From Porphyromonadaceae bacterium FC4 (lineage in GTDB: Bacteria > Bacteroidota > Bacteroidia > Bacteroidales > Porphyromonadaceae): a stretch of 64,000 bases of DNA. Of this stretch, positions 29,296 to 38,840 are shown piece after piece (within the stretch, counting starts at the first letter, position 1; each line of letters opens with the position of its first letter). Made by a program: the position numbers and the translations under genes. Below the pieces are notes generated by a model. It searched no databases, was not told the origin of the DNA, and saw nothing but the letters and a program-made list of their open reading frames with translations. The stretch is taken from positions 62,001 through 126,000 of the forward strand of contig LT635552.1 of the NCBI GenBank assembly GCA_900120395.1, written 5' to 3'.

Positions 29296-30477
29296 ATGAG
29301 CAATCACAAGCGGTCCAATAGAACCGAGGAGGACTTACTGTCCCCCACGCACTCCCAAGATGAGGGGAGGCGGGATTTTTTGAAAAAGATGGCACTGGGT
29401 GCAGGTGGTCTGATAGCAGCCTCAGCCCTAAGCAGTCTGCAGAGCAAGGCAGGTGACCTGGGTGACCTGAGCTCCTACGGTCCTTCGGTCGCACCGGGTC
29501 GGGGCTACCTGCCGGATGACTCGGAGTTTGAGACTCCGGGAATCTTTGAGGGCATGCCTATCCGTGCGACCTTCCTCGATGAGGTGAGCTGGGATATCCC
29601 CCACCAAAACTGGGGGGTCAAAGAGTGGGACCGCGACTTTGCCGCCATGAAGAAGATGGGTATCGAGACCGTCGTCATGATCCGTGCGGGACTGGGTAGA
29701 TGGATCGCATCACCCTTTGACTGCATCCTCAGGAGCGAGGAGGTCTACTACCCACCCGTCGACCTGGTAGAGCTGTTTCTCACCCTTGCTGACAAGCATG
29801 GGATGAACTTCCTATTTGGGATGTACGACTCCGGCAAGTACTGGATCGGCGGGGACTACCAGCGCGAGATCGACCTCAACCTTCGCCTCATCGACGAGGT
29901 GTGGACGAAGTATGGGCACCACCGCTCCTTCAAGGGCTGGTACCTCTCGCAGGAGATCAGCCGTCGGACCAAAAACATGTCCAAGATCTATGCGCAGGTC
30001 GGCAAGCACGCCAAGGCGATCTCCGGCGGACTGACTACCCTCGTCTCCCCCTATATCCATGGGGTCAAGACGGACCAAGTGATGTCCGGTGACCAGGCGA
30101 TCACTCTGTCTCAGCACGAAGAGGAGTGGGACGAGATCCTGTCGTACAATGAGGGAGCCATCGATATCCTGGCGTTTCAGGACGGTCAGGTGGACTACCA
30201 TGAGCTCTATGACTACCTGGTAATCAACAAAAAGCTTGCCACCAAGCATGGTATGCGTTGTTGGACGAATATAGAGAGCTTTGACCGCGATATGCCGATC
30301 CGCTTCTTGCCGATCAAGTGGGAAAAGCTCCTGCTCAAGCTGGAGGCTGCCCGCAAGGCAGGTATGGAAAATGCGATTACGTTCGAGTTTTCGCACTTCA
30401 TGAGTCCAAACTCAACTTACGAGCAGGCGGGGTATCTCTACGACCGATACCTGCACCACTTTCGTAAGCAGCTATAA
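29296..30477 (+). CDS. Tat-exported DUF4434-type glycoside-hydrolase-like protein
   Basis: The 393-residue protein has a twin-arginine signal GRRDFLKKMALGAGGLIAAS (about residues 25-44), so it should be exported folded. The mature domain (about 85-390) has the features of DUF4434, a TIM-barrel family related to glycoside hydrolases: EVSWDIPHQNWGVKEWDRDF, then WYLSQEISRR and TFEFSHFMSPN near the end, with acidic residues at strand ends that could be catalytic. It opens a locus continuing with SusC/SusD, which suggests a role in glycan handling. The reaction is not established by sequence. Confidence 0.72.
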   Translation: MSNHKRSNRTEEDLLSPTHSQDEGRRDFLKKMALGAGGLIAASALSSLQSKAGDLGDLSSYGPSVAPGRGYLPDDSEFETPGIFEGMPIRATFLDEVSWDIPHQNWGVKEWDRDFAAMKKMGIETVVMIRAGLGRWIASPFDCILRSEEVYYPPVDLVELFLTLADKHGMNFLFGMYDSGKYWIGGDYQREIDLNLRLIDEVWTKYGHHRSFKGWYLSQEISRRTKNMSKIYAQVGKHAKAISGGLTTLVSPYIHGVKTDQVMSGDQAITLSQHEEEWDEILSYNEGAIDILAFQDGQVDYHELYDYLVINKKLATKHGMRCWTNIESFDRDMPIRFLPIKWEKLLLKLEAARKAGMENAITFEFSHFMSPNSTYEQAGYLYDRYLHHFRKQL

Positions 30478-30582
30478 CGCCCTACGATCCTCTCTCCAAT
30501 AGCCTAGACAGACGGTCGGGAGAGGGGAGCTTATACAGGTTAGACTTAGTATTTATTATTTCACTTATTGCAAAACAACGGT

Positions 30583-33500
30583 ATGGAAGACAAGAAGCCG
30601 CACAAAAGACCTTTGTCTCTTGAAAGGTTCGGAGCAGTCCTGCTCGGGCTCTTTCTCTCGCTCTCCTGCTTTGGCATCACGTATGCACAGGAGAAGGTAA
30701 CAGGTATCGTGACCGAGGGCTCTACTGGAGAGCCTCTTGTGGGGGTTACGATCAAAGTCAAGGGCACCTCTACAGGAGCCATTTCGGACCTCAATGGTCG
30801 CTTCTCAATAAGCGTACCCAACCTGAAGTCCACCCTCATCTTTTCGTACATCGGATTCAAGACTCAGGAGGTGCCACTCAATGGCCGACGTACAGTGAAC
30901 ATCGCTCTCTCCGAAGACAACGAGCTCCTCAGCGAGCTCGTGGTGGTGGGCTACGGCACGCAAAAGAGAGCCAGTGTCACCGGCTCCGTCTCGTCTATTG
31001 ATAGCAAGGAGCTACTCAAGGCTCCTCCCGTGGGTATCACGAATGCTCTCGCCGGACGTGCCTCCGGAGTCACCATGCTCCAGCAGTCCGGTCGCCCCGG
31101 TAGCGATGCGGCATCCCTCCTGGTTCGTGGAGAGGGAGCGAAGTTCATCGTGGATGGTGTGGAGCGCAGTATCAATGAGATCGACCCCAATGAGATCGCC
31201 TCGATCTCCATCCTAAAGGACGCAACCTCTGCCTCGGTGTACGGACTAAATGCCTCGTCGGTAGTCTTGGTCACCACCAAGCAGGGACGTGAAGGCAAGC
31301 TGGACATCAGCTATAATGGGACCTTTGGTATCAGCCAAAATGCCAACCAACTGAAGTGGCTGGATGGTCCCGCCTACGCCTACTACCACAACAAGGCTAC
31401 AGAGCTGGATGGTGGTAAGCCGATCTTCTCCGAGCAGATGGTGAAAAAGATGAAGGAGGGCAAGGATGGATGGGGTAATACAAACTGGTATGACCTCGTC
31501 TTTGGCACCGGTAGGATGAGCACGCACAACATCAATGCCACCGGTGGTACAGAGAAGATCAAGTACTTTACTTCACTAGGTGTCTACGACCAAAAGGGTA
31601 ATGTGGATGGCTTCAACTACACCCGATACAACCTTCGTAGCAACGTGGACTCTCAGATCACTAAGTATCTGTCGATGCAGCTCAATATCGCAGCTCGTAT
31701 CGATGAGCACTCTGCGCCCAGATACTCAGCTAACCCTAGTGAGTGGCACAACATCCCGCAGCAGGCCGTGCGCTCGGCACCCTTCCTGCCCTTGAAGGTG
31801 GTCGACCCCGCAGATGGAAAGGAGTACTATGTCAGCTCTCCGACAGCCTCATCTCCCGTAAGTCCGATCGGATCAATTCATGACTCCGGATACAGTAAAT
31901 CCCGAAACACGACCCTGCAGAGCAACTTCATGCTCAAGTACGATCTGCCATGGGTAGAAGGACTATCGGTGAAATTCAATGGAGCGTACGATAAGTTCTT
32001 CCAGTTCAGCAAAGTACTTCAGATTCCGGTCAAGACAATGTTGGCTGATTTCCCGGGCGAAAAGACGGACAAGATCCATTACAAACCCTTCCAGGATGCG
32101 GGAGGCAATACCGGTCTCTCTGAGAGTGGATACGAAGCAACCACCATCGTGACACAGACCAGCGTGAACTACGACCATGCCTTTGGTAAGCACAACGTTG
32201 GTTTCCTAGGGCTCTTTGAGACGCGCGACAACTCATCCCACAGCCTGAGAGCCAGTGGTAAAGGTCTGGACTTTGTGGAGCTCGACCAGCTCGACAACAT
32301 ATCCAACAGCACCGGAACCGGTGAGAAAGTAGAGCCGACCATTGGTGGAAATGCCGGTCAGTCTAGGGTCATGGGTACCGTCCTACGACTCAACTACGAC
32401 TACGACAACCGCTACCTGCTAGAGGTATCGTACCGTCGGGATGGTAGCTACCTTTTTGCCAACAATAGCGGGACACGGTGGATCAACCTCCCTGCCGTCT
32501 CAGCCGGATGGCGGATTGATAAGGAGGATTGGTTCGATGTCTCTGCTATAGATATGCTGAAGCTGAGAGGCGGTATCGGTAAGACAGCCACCTCAAATGT
32601 GGGTGCATTTGCGTACCTCAACCTGATGAAGCTCCAGCCAAAATCTCTGGTCCTGGGTAGCACCCTCCAGAGCATGATGTACACCCAGACGCTGGGCAAC
32701 CCCGATCTGAGCTGGGCAAAAGCTACAAACTACAACCTCGGAGTGGAGTTTAGCGCTTGGAACGGTCTGCTCGGTCTGGAGCTGGATGTCTTTTACAAAT
32801 ACCAGTACGACCTGATCGCCAGTGTGGCAGGATCCTATCCGCCCTCTATGGGTGGCTACTTCCACAGCCAGGCAAACGTGAATAAGATCGACTACCGAGG
32901 CTTTGACTTCACCATCTCCCACGACAATACGATCGGAGACTTTCAGTATGGAGCAAAGATGATCGGTACGCTGGCACTGAGACGCTGGCTCTACTACGCC
33001 GGTGACTCCGAGAACACCCCGGACTACATGAAGGTAACCGGCTCAGAAGTGGGTGCTAAGCGGGGACTGACTTCGCTCGGACTCTTCCAGAACGAAAAGG
33101 AGATCACCAACTCACCTCTCGTACCCGGGTACAAAGTACTCCCCGGATACATCAAGTACAAGGACCTAAATGGTGATGGAAAGATCACCCAGGAACAAGA
33201 TGTAAGCTTTGTCGGCAAGTCGGACTACCCACGCTTCCAGGGCTCACTCAGCCTGTACGCCAACTGGAAGGGTATCGACTTCAATATGCTGCTCCTCGGT
33301 GGCTTTGGACGTACGGTGGCACTCACCGGCTATTATTCAGGATCCGGCGTCCAGGACAATACCGCCTTCACCAAGCCCTTCTACCACGGGGGTAACTCTC
33401 CGCTCTTCCTAGTGGAAAACTCATGGACTCCGGAGCACAGGGACGCAGACTTCCCGAGACTATCCATCACGGGTATCAGCAACAATAACGGCTTTGCATC

Positions 33501-33744
33501 CGACTTTTGGTACCGCAATGGTAACTATGTGCGCGTGAAATCCTGCCAGCTCGGCTACTCCCTACCCGCCAGCCTGCTCGACCATATCGGTGTGAAGCAG
33601 CTCAGGATCTTCTTGGACGGGTCGAACCTACTGACCTTTAGCGAACTGACGAAGTACAACATTGACCCCGAGCAACCCGGTGTCAACAACGGATACTATC
33701 CGCAACAACGTACCATCTCCCTAGGTCTCAATCTATCACTATAA
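30583..33744 (+). CDS. SusC/RagA-family TonB-dependent outer-membrane transporter
   Basis: SusC proteins import oligosaccharides or peptides through the outer membrane under a SusD lid. The ATG at 30583 gives 1053 residues. A signal peptide (about 10-40, ending TYAQ) is followed by a carboxypeptidase-like domain (VTGIVTEGSTGEPLVGVTIK). The SusC signature LVVVGYGTQKRASVTGSVSS is at about residues 125-144, and the plug has NALAGRASGVTMLQQSGRPG. A long barrel ends with RTISLGLNLSL. A longer TTG start (30568) adds five residues only. The SusD gene begins 6 bp after its stop. Confidence 0.93.
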   Translation: MEDKKPHKRPLSLERFGAVLLGLFLSLSCFGITYAQEKVTGIVTEGSTGEPLVGVTIKVKGTSTGAISDLNGRFSISVPNLKSTLIFSYIGFKTQEVPLNGRRTVNIALSEDNELLSELVVVGYGTQKRASVTGSVSSIDSKELLKAPPVGITNALAGRASGVTMLQQSGRPGSDAASLLVRGEGAKFIVDGVERSINEIDPNEIASISILKDATSASVYGLNASSVVLVTTKQGREGKLDISYNGTFGISQNANQLKWLDGPAYAYYHNKATELDGGKPIFSEQMVKKMKEGKDGWGNTNWYDLVFGTGRMSTHNINATGGTEKIKYFTSLGVYDQKGNVDGFNYTRYNLRSNVDSQITKYLSMQLNIAARIDEHSAPRYSANPSEWHNIPQQAVRSAPFLPLKVVDPADGKEYYVSSPTASSPVSPIGSIHDSGYSKSRNTTLQSNFMLKYDLPWVEGLSVKFNGAYDKFFQFSKVLQIPVKTMLADFPGEKTDKIHYKPFQDAGGNTGLSESGYEATTIVTQTSVNYDHAFGKHNVGFLGLFETRDNSSHSLRASGKGLDFVELDQLDNISNSTGTGEKVEPTIGGNAGQSRVMGTVLRLNYDYDNRYLLEVSYRRDGSYLFANNSGTRWINLPAVSAGWRIDKEDWFDVSAIDMLKLRGGIGKTATSNVGAFAYLNLMKLQPKSLVLGSTLQSMMYTQTLGNPDLSWAKATNYNLGVEFSAWNGLLGLELDVFYKYQYDLIASVAGSYPPSMGGYFHSQANVNKIDYRGFDFTISHDNTIGDFQYGAKMIGTLALRRWLYYAGDSENTPDYMKVTGSEVGAKRGLTSLGLFQNEKEITNSPLVPGYKVLPGYIKYKDLNGDGKITQEQDVSFVGKSDYPRFQGSLSLYANWKGIDFNMLLLGGFGRTVALTGYYSGSGVQDNTAFTKPFYHGGNSPLFLVENSWTPEHRDADFPRLSITGISNNNGFASDFWYRNGNYVRVKSCQLGYSLPASLLDHIGVKQLRIFLDGSNLLTFSELTKYNIDPEQPGVNNGYYPQQRTISLGLNLSL

Positions 33745-33750
33745 CCGATC

Positions 33751-35370
33751 ATGAAACAGATATTTTCAAATACACTACTGCTTCTGGCACTCATCCTGGT
33801 GCTCCCCAGCTGCTCGGACTGGATGGACCTATCCCCAAAGGATAAGCCCACCGACAAGATGGTGTGGGAAAAAGCAGAGTATGTGGACCTGTATGTCAAT
33901 GGGTTCTATACCTACTTCCACCACTATGGTCAATTCGGAAGCCAGCAGTTCTCCGGTAGCCTGACCGAGAGCCTGACCGATACCTACAAGTATGGCTCTG
34001 TCGCACTCGATAACAAAGCGGGGCATCCCAATAACTACGTGACCAACCCCGATGCAATCACTTCTGCCGGCTGTCTCTATGGCAACTGGAACGATGCCTA
34101 CAATCGGATCCGCAGACTCAACGAATTCCTCGCAACGATGGAGAAATACTCCAACTTTACACCCGAGGAAAACGCACGATGGGAAGCACAGATCCGGTTC
34201 TTTAGAGCGTTTATCTACGACCAGTTGGCACGCAGGTATGGTGGTGCGATCATCTATACCAGTCTGGATCAGATGAAGAAAGACAAGGCAAAGTCTACAG
34301 AGAAAGAAGTCTGGGATCTTGTAGAGTCTGACCTCGACTTCGCCTTCAACAATCTCCCCGAGGAGTGGACCTCCAACAAAGACAAGGGGCGCCTCACCAA
34401 GGCTATGGTGGCGGCTTACAAGTCGAGAGCCATGCTCTTTGCAGAGCGCTGGCAGTCCGCATACGACGCTGCCGACTACGTGATCTCGTCGGGTAAGTAC
34501 GCTCTCGTGGACAACTATGCCAATGCCTGGAAGGGTGGTAATAAAGAAGCAATCATCGAGTACAAGTACGACCTCAATGGCCCGACACACATCTTTGATC
34601 GAGACCACGTACCTATGTGCGACGGCTTTGAGTTTGGTTCGCTCGGCACCCCCACACAAGAGATGGTCGAGGAGTATGAGATGGCGGATGGGAGCAAGCT
34701 GGACTGGGCTCCCTACCACACCGATGCGGCTACGCGTCCTCCCTACGAAAAGCTGGAGCCACGCTTCCATGCCACCATCATCTTCCCCGGATCTGTATGG
34801 AAGGGCAAGACCATGGAAAACTCTGTCGGCGGCAAGAATGGCAGCTTCATGGAGTACAAGTCCAAGCCGTACTCCTTCGGCATGACCACTACAGGCTACT
34901 TCCTGAGGAAGTTGCTCGATGAAAACCACCTTGACCTCAATGGCATCATGAGCACCCAGTCGTGGGTAGAGCTCAGGTACGCCGAGGTACTGCTCAACAA
35001 AGCAGAGGCAGCTATTCAGCTCCAAAAAGCAGTAGAGGCACGCTCACTGATCAATCAGGTACGAGCTCGCGTACAGCTACCCCCGACCAATGCTTCCGGC
35101 AAACAACTCATGGATGTCTACCGACACGAGCGCAAGGTAGAGCTCGCCTATGAGGGACACCTCTTCTGGGATATGCGTAGATGGAAGCTCGCTCATATCG
35201 CCTATGACAACTACCGTTGCCATGGGTTCAAGATCACGGGCGATCGGTACGAGTATGTCGACGTGGACTTCGCAGACCGAAAGTTCCCCGAGCGCCTGTA
35301 TCTGCTGCCTATACCTGCAAGTGAGTTCAAAAACAACTCGCTGATAGAGCAAAATCCAAATTGGAACTAA
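33751..35370 (+). CDS. SusD/RagB-family surface nutrient-binding lipoprotein
   Basis: SusD proteins form the lid of SusC and capture the ligand at the cell surface. The 539 residues start MKQIFSNTLLLLALILVLPS with a lipobox at SC (Cys about 21). They show the SusD N-terminal helices (NRIRRLNEFLATM, RFFRAFIYDQLARRYG) and the C-terminal SusD segment (YAEVLLNKAEAAIQ, then HERKVELAYEGHLFWDMRRW). It is tightly linked to the SusC gene. The substrate cannot be deduced; the peptide-type RagAB pair and glycan-type SusCD pairs look alike at this level. Confidence 0.93.
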   Translation: MKQIFSNTLLLLALILVLPSCSDWMDLSPKDKPTDKMVWEKAEYVDLYVNGFYTYFHHYGQFGSQQFSGSLTESLTDTYKYGSVALDNKAGHPNNYVTNPDAITSAGCLYGNWNDAYNRIRRLNEFLATMEKYSNFTPEENARWEAQIRFFRAFIYDQLARRYGGAIIYTSLDQMKKDKAKSTEKEVWDLVESDLDFAFNNLPEEWTSNKDKGRLTKAMVAAYKSRAMLFAERWQSAYDAADYVISSGKYALVDNYANAWKGGNKEAIIEYKYDLNGPTHIFDRDHVPMCDGFEFGSLGTPTQEMVEEYEMADGSKLDWAPYHTDAATRPPYEKLEPRFHATIIFPGSVWKGKTMENSVGGKNGSFMEYKSKPYSFGMTTTGYFLRKLLDENHLDLNGIMSTQSWVELRYAEVLLNKAEAAIQLQKAVEARSLINQVRARVQLPPTNASGKQLMDVYRHERKVELAYEGHLFWDMRRWKLAHIAYDNYRCHGFKITGDRYEYVDVDFADRKFPERLYLLPIPASEFKNNSLIEQNPNWN

Positions 35371-35387
35371 GAAGAGAATAAAGACGT

Positions 35388-37058
35388 ATGAACAGATATA
35401 AGAAACTAGTCCCCGGGATCTTGCTGGCTCTCTCCATAGCTACAGCAGGATGTCAAAAACCCGAAGCGTTCACACCCTCTGCCGAAAAAGATGGGATCAA
35501 TACGCTCACGGCTTATTTCCTAGACGACACCCGGTCCGAAAACGTATTCCAAGCCGAGATCGACCACGACAAGAGAACTATCTCGGTGGTCTTTCCCTAC
35601 AACTATCCGCGGACATCGTATGACGTCTTACCCATGTCAGCGCTCTCGAAGGTGAAGGTTATCGCCGAGATCGACAACAACACCACCATCGAGCCCGCAC
35701 TGGGGATCATGGACCTGACCAAGGAGCAGACGCTGACCATCACGACTCCGCTGAAAGAAAAGAAGCAATACACCATCGTCGGAGTGATTCGGAAGAACAA
35801 CGAAGCGATGATCAAGGAGTTCACCGTTGCTGACCCCAAGATATCGGGTATCATTGATGAGAGCAGCAAGACCATCGCTCTGGTACACAGCGGAGAGATT
35901 GGTCTACAGAATGCGACCGTTGTCACCTCACACGGTGCGACCCTCGATCCTGACCCCACTACCACACCGATCGACTTTGATGCCGAGCCCAAGATCACCG
36001 TCACGGCACAAAACGGCACCGACAAGAGCGTCTACACGATCGTCAAGCGAGTACCGCCAAAGGTAGATCGTGGCATCCGCGAGGGCAGTGGCAAGCTACT
36101 ATGGGCTAAGTCTCTACAGTCAGACCTAGGCATCGCAGAACTCCATCTCACGGGCGGCATTGCTTACTCCGATGGCAAAGTGATCGTCAACACACGCAAT
36201 CAGCCCAGCATCATCCTCAATGCTAAAAACGGAGAAAAGCTGGGTACCATCACGACCATGTCCGGCATCGTCGGTGGTCTGACCAACTTCTACTCAACAT
36301 CGGATGCTGGCGGTCACATCCTCGTAAACAACCTCGCCCCTGGTGGAGGTACCTTCAAGGTATGGTGCATGAAGGATGTCAACAGCACTCCTGAGGTATT
36401 GATCGACTGGAGTGGCAGTGGTGGTTATGCTGTCGGACGTAAGGTATCCGTAGCCGGTGATATCACCAAGGATGCGCTCATTACCGCAGTGATCCACGGT
36501 GACAAAGCACGCTTCGCACGCTGGCAGATCAAGGATGGACAGCTCCTCTCCCAGACACCGGACCTCGTCCTCTCCAATGCACTGACCGGTGCGTGGTGGA
36601 ACAACAGTGACGTCGTCTACTCCGACCCGACCAACCCGGCATCCGACTACTTCATGGCGGCTTATGCTCCACCTCGCCGCATTGGCTGGATTGATGGCAC
36701 CACGCACAACCGCAAGGCGAACGGTCCTGAGATCAGCGGCAACTGGATCATGAATGCCGTAGACTACGTGCCCTTCAACGGTGCTGCCTACGCTGCGACC
36801 AGCTCCATCAACAGCTTTACTTGGGGCTCAGACGACATCGTTTATCTCCACGATGCAAGCACACCGGAGAGCTTTAGCGAGCCCATCTGGAAGAGCAAAA
36901 ACGGCGTATTCGGAGGAAAGGACAATGGAGGTCAGAATGCCAACGGTACCGGCGACGTCCTCCTGCAGGTATCCGAAGACGGCTACTACCTCTACCTCTT
37001 CTTCATGTTTACGAATGGTCAGGTAGCTTGTGTGCAGTTTGACTGCATAGACAAGTAA
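35388..37058 (+). CDS. DUF5018-type surface lipoprotein of the PUL-like locus
   Basis: The 556-residue lipoprotein starts MNRYKKLVPGILLALSIATA with a lipobox ending AGC (Cys about 22). The N-terminal part (about 30-225) looks like tandem Ig-like DUF5018 domains (KDGINTLTAYFLDDTRSENV onward). The C-terminal part (about 240-556) has repeated beta segments such as GGIAYSDGKVIVNTRN and looks like a propeller-type DUF4623 region. Such proteins accompany SusCD as surface glycan-binding or presentation proteins. It starts 17 bp after the SusD gene. Confidence 0.7.
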   Translation: MNRYKKLVPGILLALSIATAGCQKPEAFTPSAEKDGINTLTAYFLDDTRSENVFQAEIDHDKRTISVVFPYNYPRTSYDVLPMSALSKVKVIAEIDNNTTIEPALGIMDLTKEQTLTITTPLKEKKQYTIVGVIRKNNEAMIKEFTVADPKISGIIDESSKTIALVHSGEIGLQNATVVTSHGATLDPDPTTTPIDFDAEPKITVTAQNGTDKSVYTIVKRVPPKVDRGIREGSGKLLWAKSLQSDLGIAELHLTGGIAYSDGKVIVNTRNQPSIILNAKNGEKLGTITTMSGIVGGLTNFYSTSDAGGHILVNNLAPGGGTFKVWCMKDVNSTPEVLIDWSGSGGYAVGRKVSVAGDITKDALITAVIHGDKARFARWQIKDGQLLSQTPDLVLSNALTGAWWNNSDVVYSDPTNPASDYFMAAYAPPRRIGWIDGTTHNRKANGPEISGNWIMNAVDYVPFNGAAYAATSSINSFTWGSDDIVYLHDASTPESFSEPIWKSKNGVFGGKDNGGQNANGTGDVLLQVSEDGYYLYLFFMFTNGQVACVQFDCIDK

Positions 37059-37072
37059 ATACAAGATTCATC

Positions 37073-37120
37073 AGAGGGTGTGTCGAAGCACAGTTCTCGA
37101 CACACCCTCTTTACTTTATT
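37073..37120 (+). terminator. Hairpin with T-rich tail between the DUF5018 and GHL10 genes
   Basis: A perfect 14-bp stem, AGAGGGTGTGTCGA (37073-37086) with its complement (37097-37110), is followed by TTACTTTATT. It ends 12 bp before the next ATG, so it may terminate most transcripts within the locus and set a lower level for the last gene. Confidence 0.8.
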
Positions 37121-37131
37121 AGACAATTTTC

Positions 37132-38517
37132 ATGACAAAAAGATGGACAACAATCGCACTAGCCCTGACACTCCTATTGGGTGTCACCTCGTGCGGGAAA
37201 AAACAAAATCAAAAAGAATACGAATACCCCAACCGACAAGAGGAAAACACAGAAGCAGAAGCAACCACTAAGCGTGGTTACCTCTGGATCGATGCTCATG
37301 CCAACTTCAAGGACTACGCCAATAGCAAAGAAAACATAGAGCGCGATCTCAAAAAAGCAAAGGAGGTAGGCTTCACAGACATCGTCGTGGACGTACGTGC
37401 ACCGGAGGGAGACATTCTCTTCCGCTCAAAGGTTGAGGGCGCTGAGGAGATCAAGAGAATGCAGGTATGGATCGATGGTAAGCTGGAGACCCTGGAGCGT
37501 ACTGCTGACTGGGATTACCTACAAGCCTTTATCGACACAGGTCACAAGCTGGGGCTGAGGGTACATGCCGGATTCAACACTATGGTCGGTGGCAGTGTTT
37601 CAAACGGAGTCAAGCGAGGTCTATTCTATAGAGACCCCTCCAAGAAGGAGTGGGCCACCTACGAGCTCACCTCTTCCGGTATCGTCAACGCCCTGGACAA
37701 CCCTGCTCCCGGTCAGAAGTTTTTCAACCCGATCCATCCCGATGCTCAGGCGTATGTACTGGGGCTCCTAAAGGACCTCGCCTCGTACGATCTGGACGGC
37801 ATCATCCTGGACAGGGCACGGTATAGCGGGATGGACAGTGACTTCTCCGATCTATCTCGTGAGCAGTTTGAGGCGTATATTGGGCGCAAAGTGGAGCACT
37901 TCCCCAACGACATCCTCGTCCCCGGGACTACCATGACAGAGACCCTATCGATGAACACCTATCCACCCTACTTCAAGGAATGGCTGGAGTTTAGAGTGAA
38001 GAACATCCACGACTTCATGCAGAAAGCCAGGACGGCAGTCAAGGAGGTCAATAGGTCCATTGAGTTCGGAGTCTATGTCGGTGCATGGTACGGATGGTAC
38101 TACGATGTAGGTGTCAACTGGGCATCACAGACCTTCAAGACCTCCGATCACTTCCGCTGGGCAACCCCCAAGTACAGCGATTACGGATATGCAGAGCTGA
38201 TGGATCAGATGCTTATCGGGGCGTATGCCTCACCGCTCAACGTCTACGGAAATAAGGAGTGGACGATGCAGGGTTTCTGTACACTGGCGTTCCAAAAGAT
38301 CAATGGAGCGGCACCCATCGTAGCAGGTGGACCCGATGTGGGCAACTGGGATCCGGACAAAAAGGCGACCACCGAGCAAAAGCGGCAGGCAGTCACCAAC
38401 TCCGTCAAGGCATGCATGGATGAGTGCAACGGCTATTTCCTCTTTGACATCATCCACATAAAGATGTACGATTACTGGGATGACGTAGAGGAGGGCTTCA
38501 AAAAAGCCCGCGAATAG
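37132..38517 (+). CDS. GHL10-type glycosyl-hydrolase-like lipoprotein
   Basis: The 461-residue protein starts MTKRWTTIALALTLLLGVTS and has a lipobox at SC (Cys about 21). The domain (about 45-455) is of the GHL10/DUF187 type within TIM-barrel glycosidases: DIVVDVRAPEGDILFRS near the N-terminus, and YDLDGIILDRARYSGMDSDF (about 218-237) with the DRxRY motif of this group. Later conserved segments include EFGVYVGAWYGWYYD and QMLIGAYASPL. It closes the locus and probably acts on the imported glycan at the surface or in the periplasm. The exact bond is unknown. Confidence 0.8.
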   Translation: MTKRWTTIALALTLLLGVTSCGKKQNQKEYEYPNRQEENTEAEATTKRGYLWIDAHANFKDYANSKENIERDLKKAKEVGFTDIVVDVRAPEGDILFRSKVEGAEEIKRMQVWIDGKLETLERTADWDYLQAFIDTGHKLGLRVHAGFNTMVGGSVSNGVKRGLFYRDPSKKEWATYELTSSGIVNALDNPAPGQKFFNPIHPDAQAYVLGLLKDLASYDLDGIILDRARYSGMDSDFSDLSREQFEAYIGRKVEHFPNDILVPGTTMTETLSMNTYPPYFKEWLEFRVKNIHDFMQKARTAVKEVNRSIEFGVYVGAWYGWYYDVGVNWASQTFKTSDHFRWATPKYSDYGYAELMDQMLIGAYASPLNVYGNKEWTMQGFCTLAFQKINGAAPIVAGGPDVGNWDPDKKATTEQKRQAVTNSVKACMDECNGYFLFDIIHIKMYDYWDDVEEGFKKARE

Positions 38518-38576
38518 TCGTCTTGCCGTGTGGCTTTTCCTCCCTTGCTGAGGAAACCTCACACGCCTATCTACGA

Positions 38577-38612
38577 AAGCCCCGAAGCATCTTTTTGATG
38601 CCTCGGGGCTTC
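38577..38612. terminator. Strong hairpin downstream of the GHL10 gene
   Basis: AAGCCCCGA then GCATC (38577-38591) pairs with GATGC then TCGGGGCTT (38597-38611) around a T5 loop, with one mismatch. It has only a weak T tract on either side. Lying between convergent genes, it could stop transcripts from both directions. Confidence 0.65.
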
Positions 38613-38689
38613 ATGTGTATAGTCCCGACTTGAGGCAACTGCTTCAAAAGGGGAATCGCTCAACTTTTTCGTTCCGGATCGGGGCAAAG

Positions 38690-38774
38690 AGTTTCACGGA
38701 TAGTAGCCAAAAGTTTCCAGTAGGAAAGAAAACGATTTGACGGATAGAAGCAAACAGTTTCCAGTAGGAAACTT
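38690..38774 (-). repeat. Tandem-palindrome intergenic repeat, copy 5 (reverse orientation)
   Basis: Cores read TTTCCAGTAGGAAA on the plus strand at 38714 and 38758 (44 bp apart), the reverse complement of copies 1-4. Half-sites are CTTCTATCCGTCAAAT and a degenerate CTACTATCCGTGAAAC. It lies in the convergent gap between the GHL10 gene and hsdR. Confidence 0.95.
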
Positions 38775-38840
38775 TGACCTATACGCCAATAAATGTATCC
38801 ATTAGTTTTTATTGTGTCCTACCATATTGAAAGCGAGCAT

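Noticed and set aside
33829-35025. Open frame of 398 codons opposite the SusD gene
   Set aside because: The SusD-family gene on the plus strand is certain; the antisense product has no recognisable family features.
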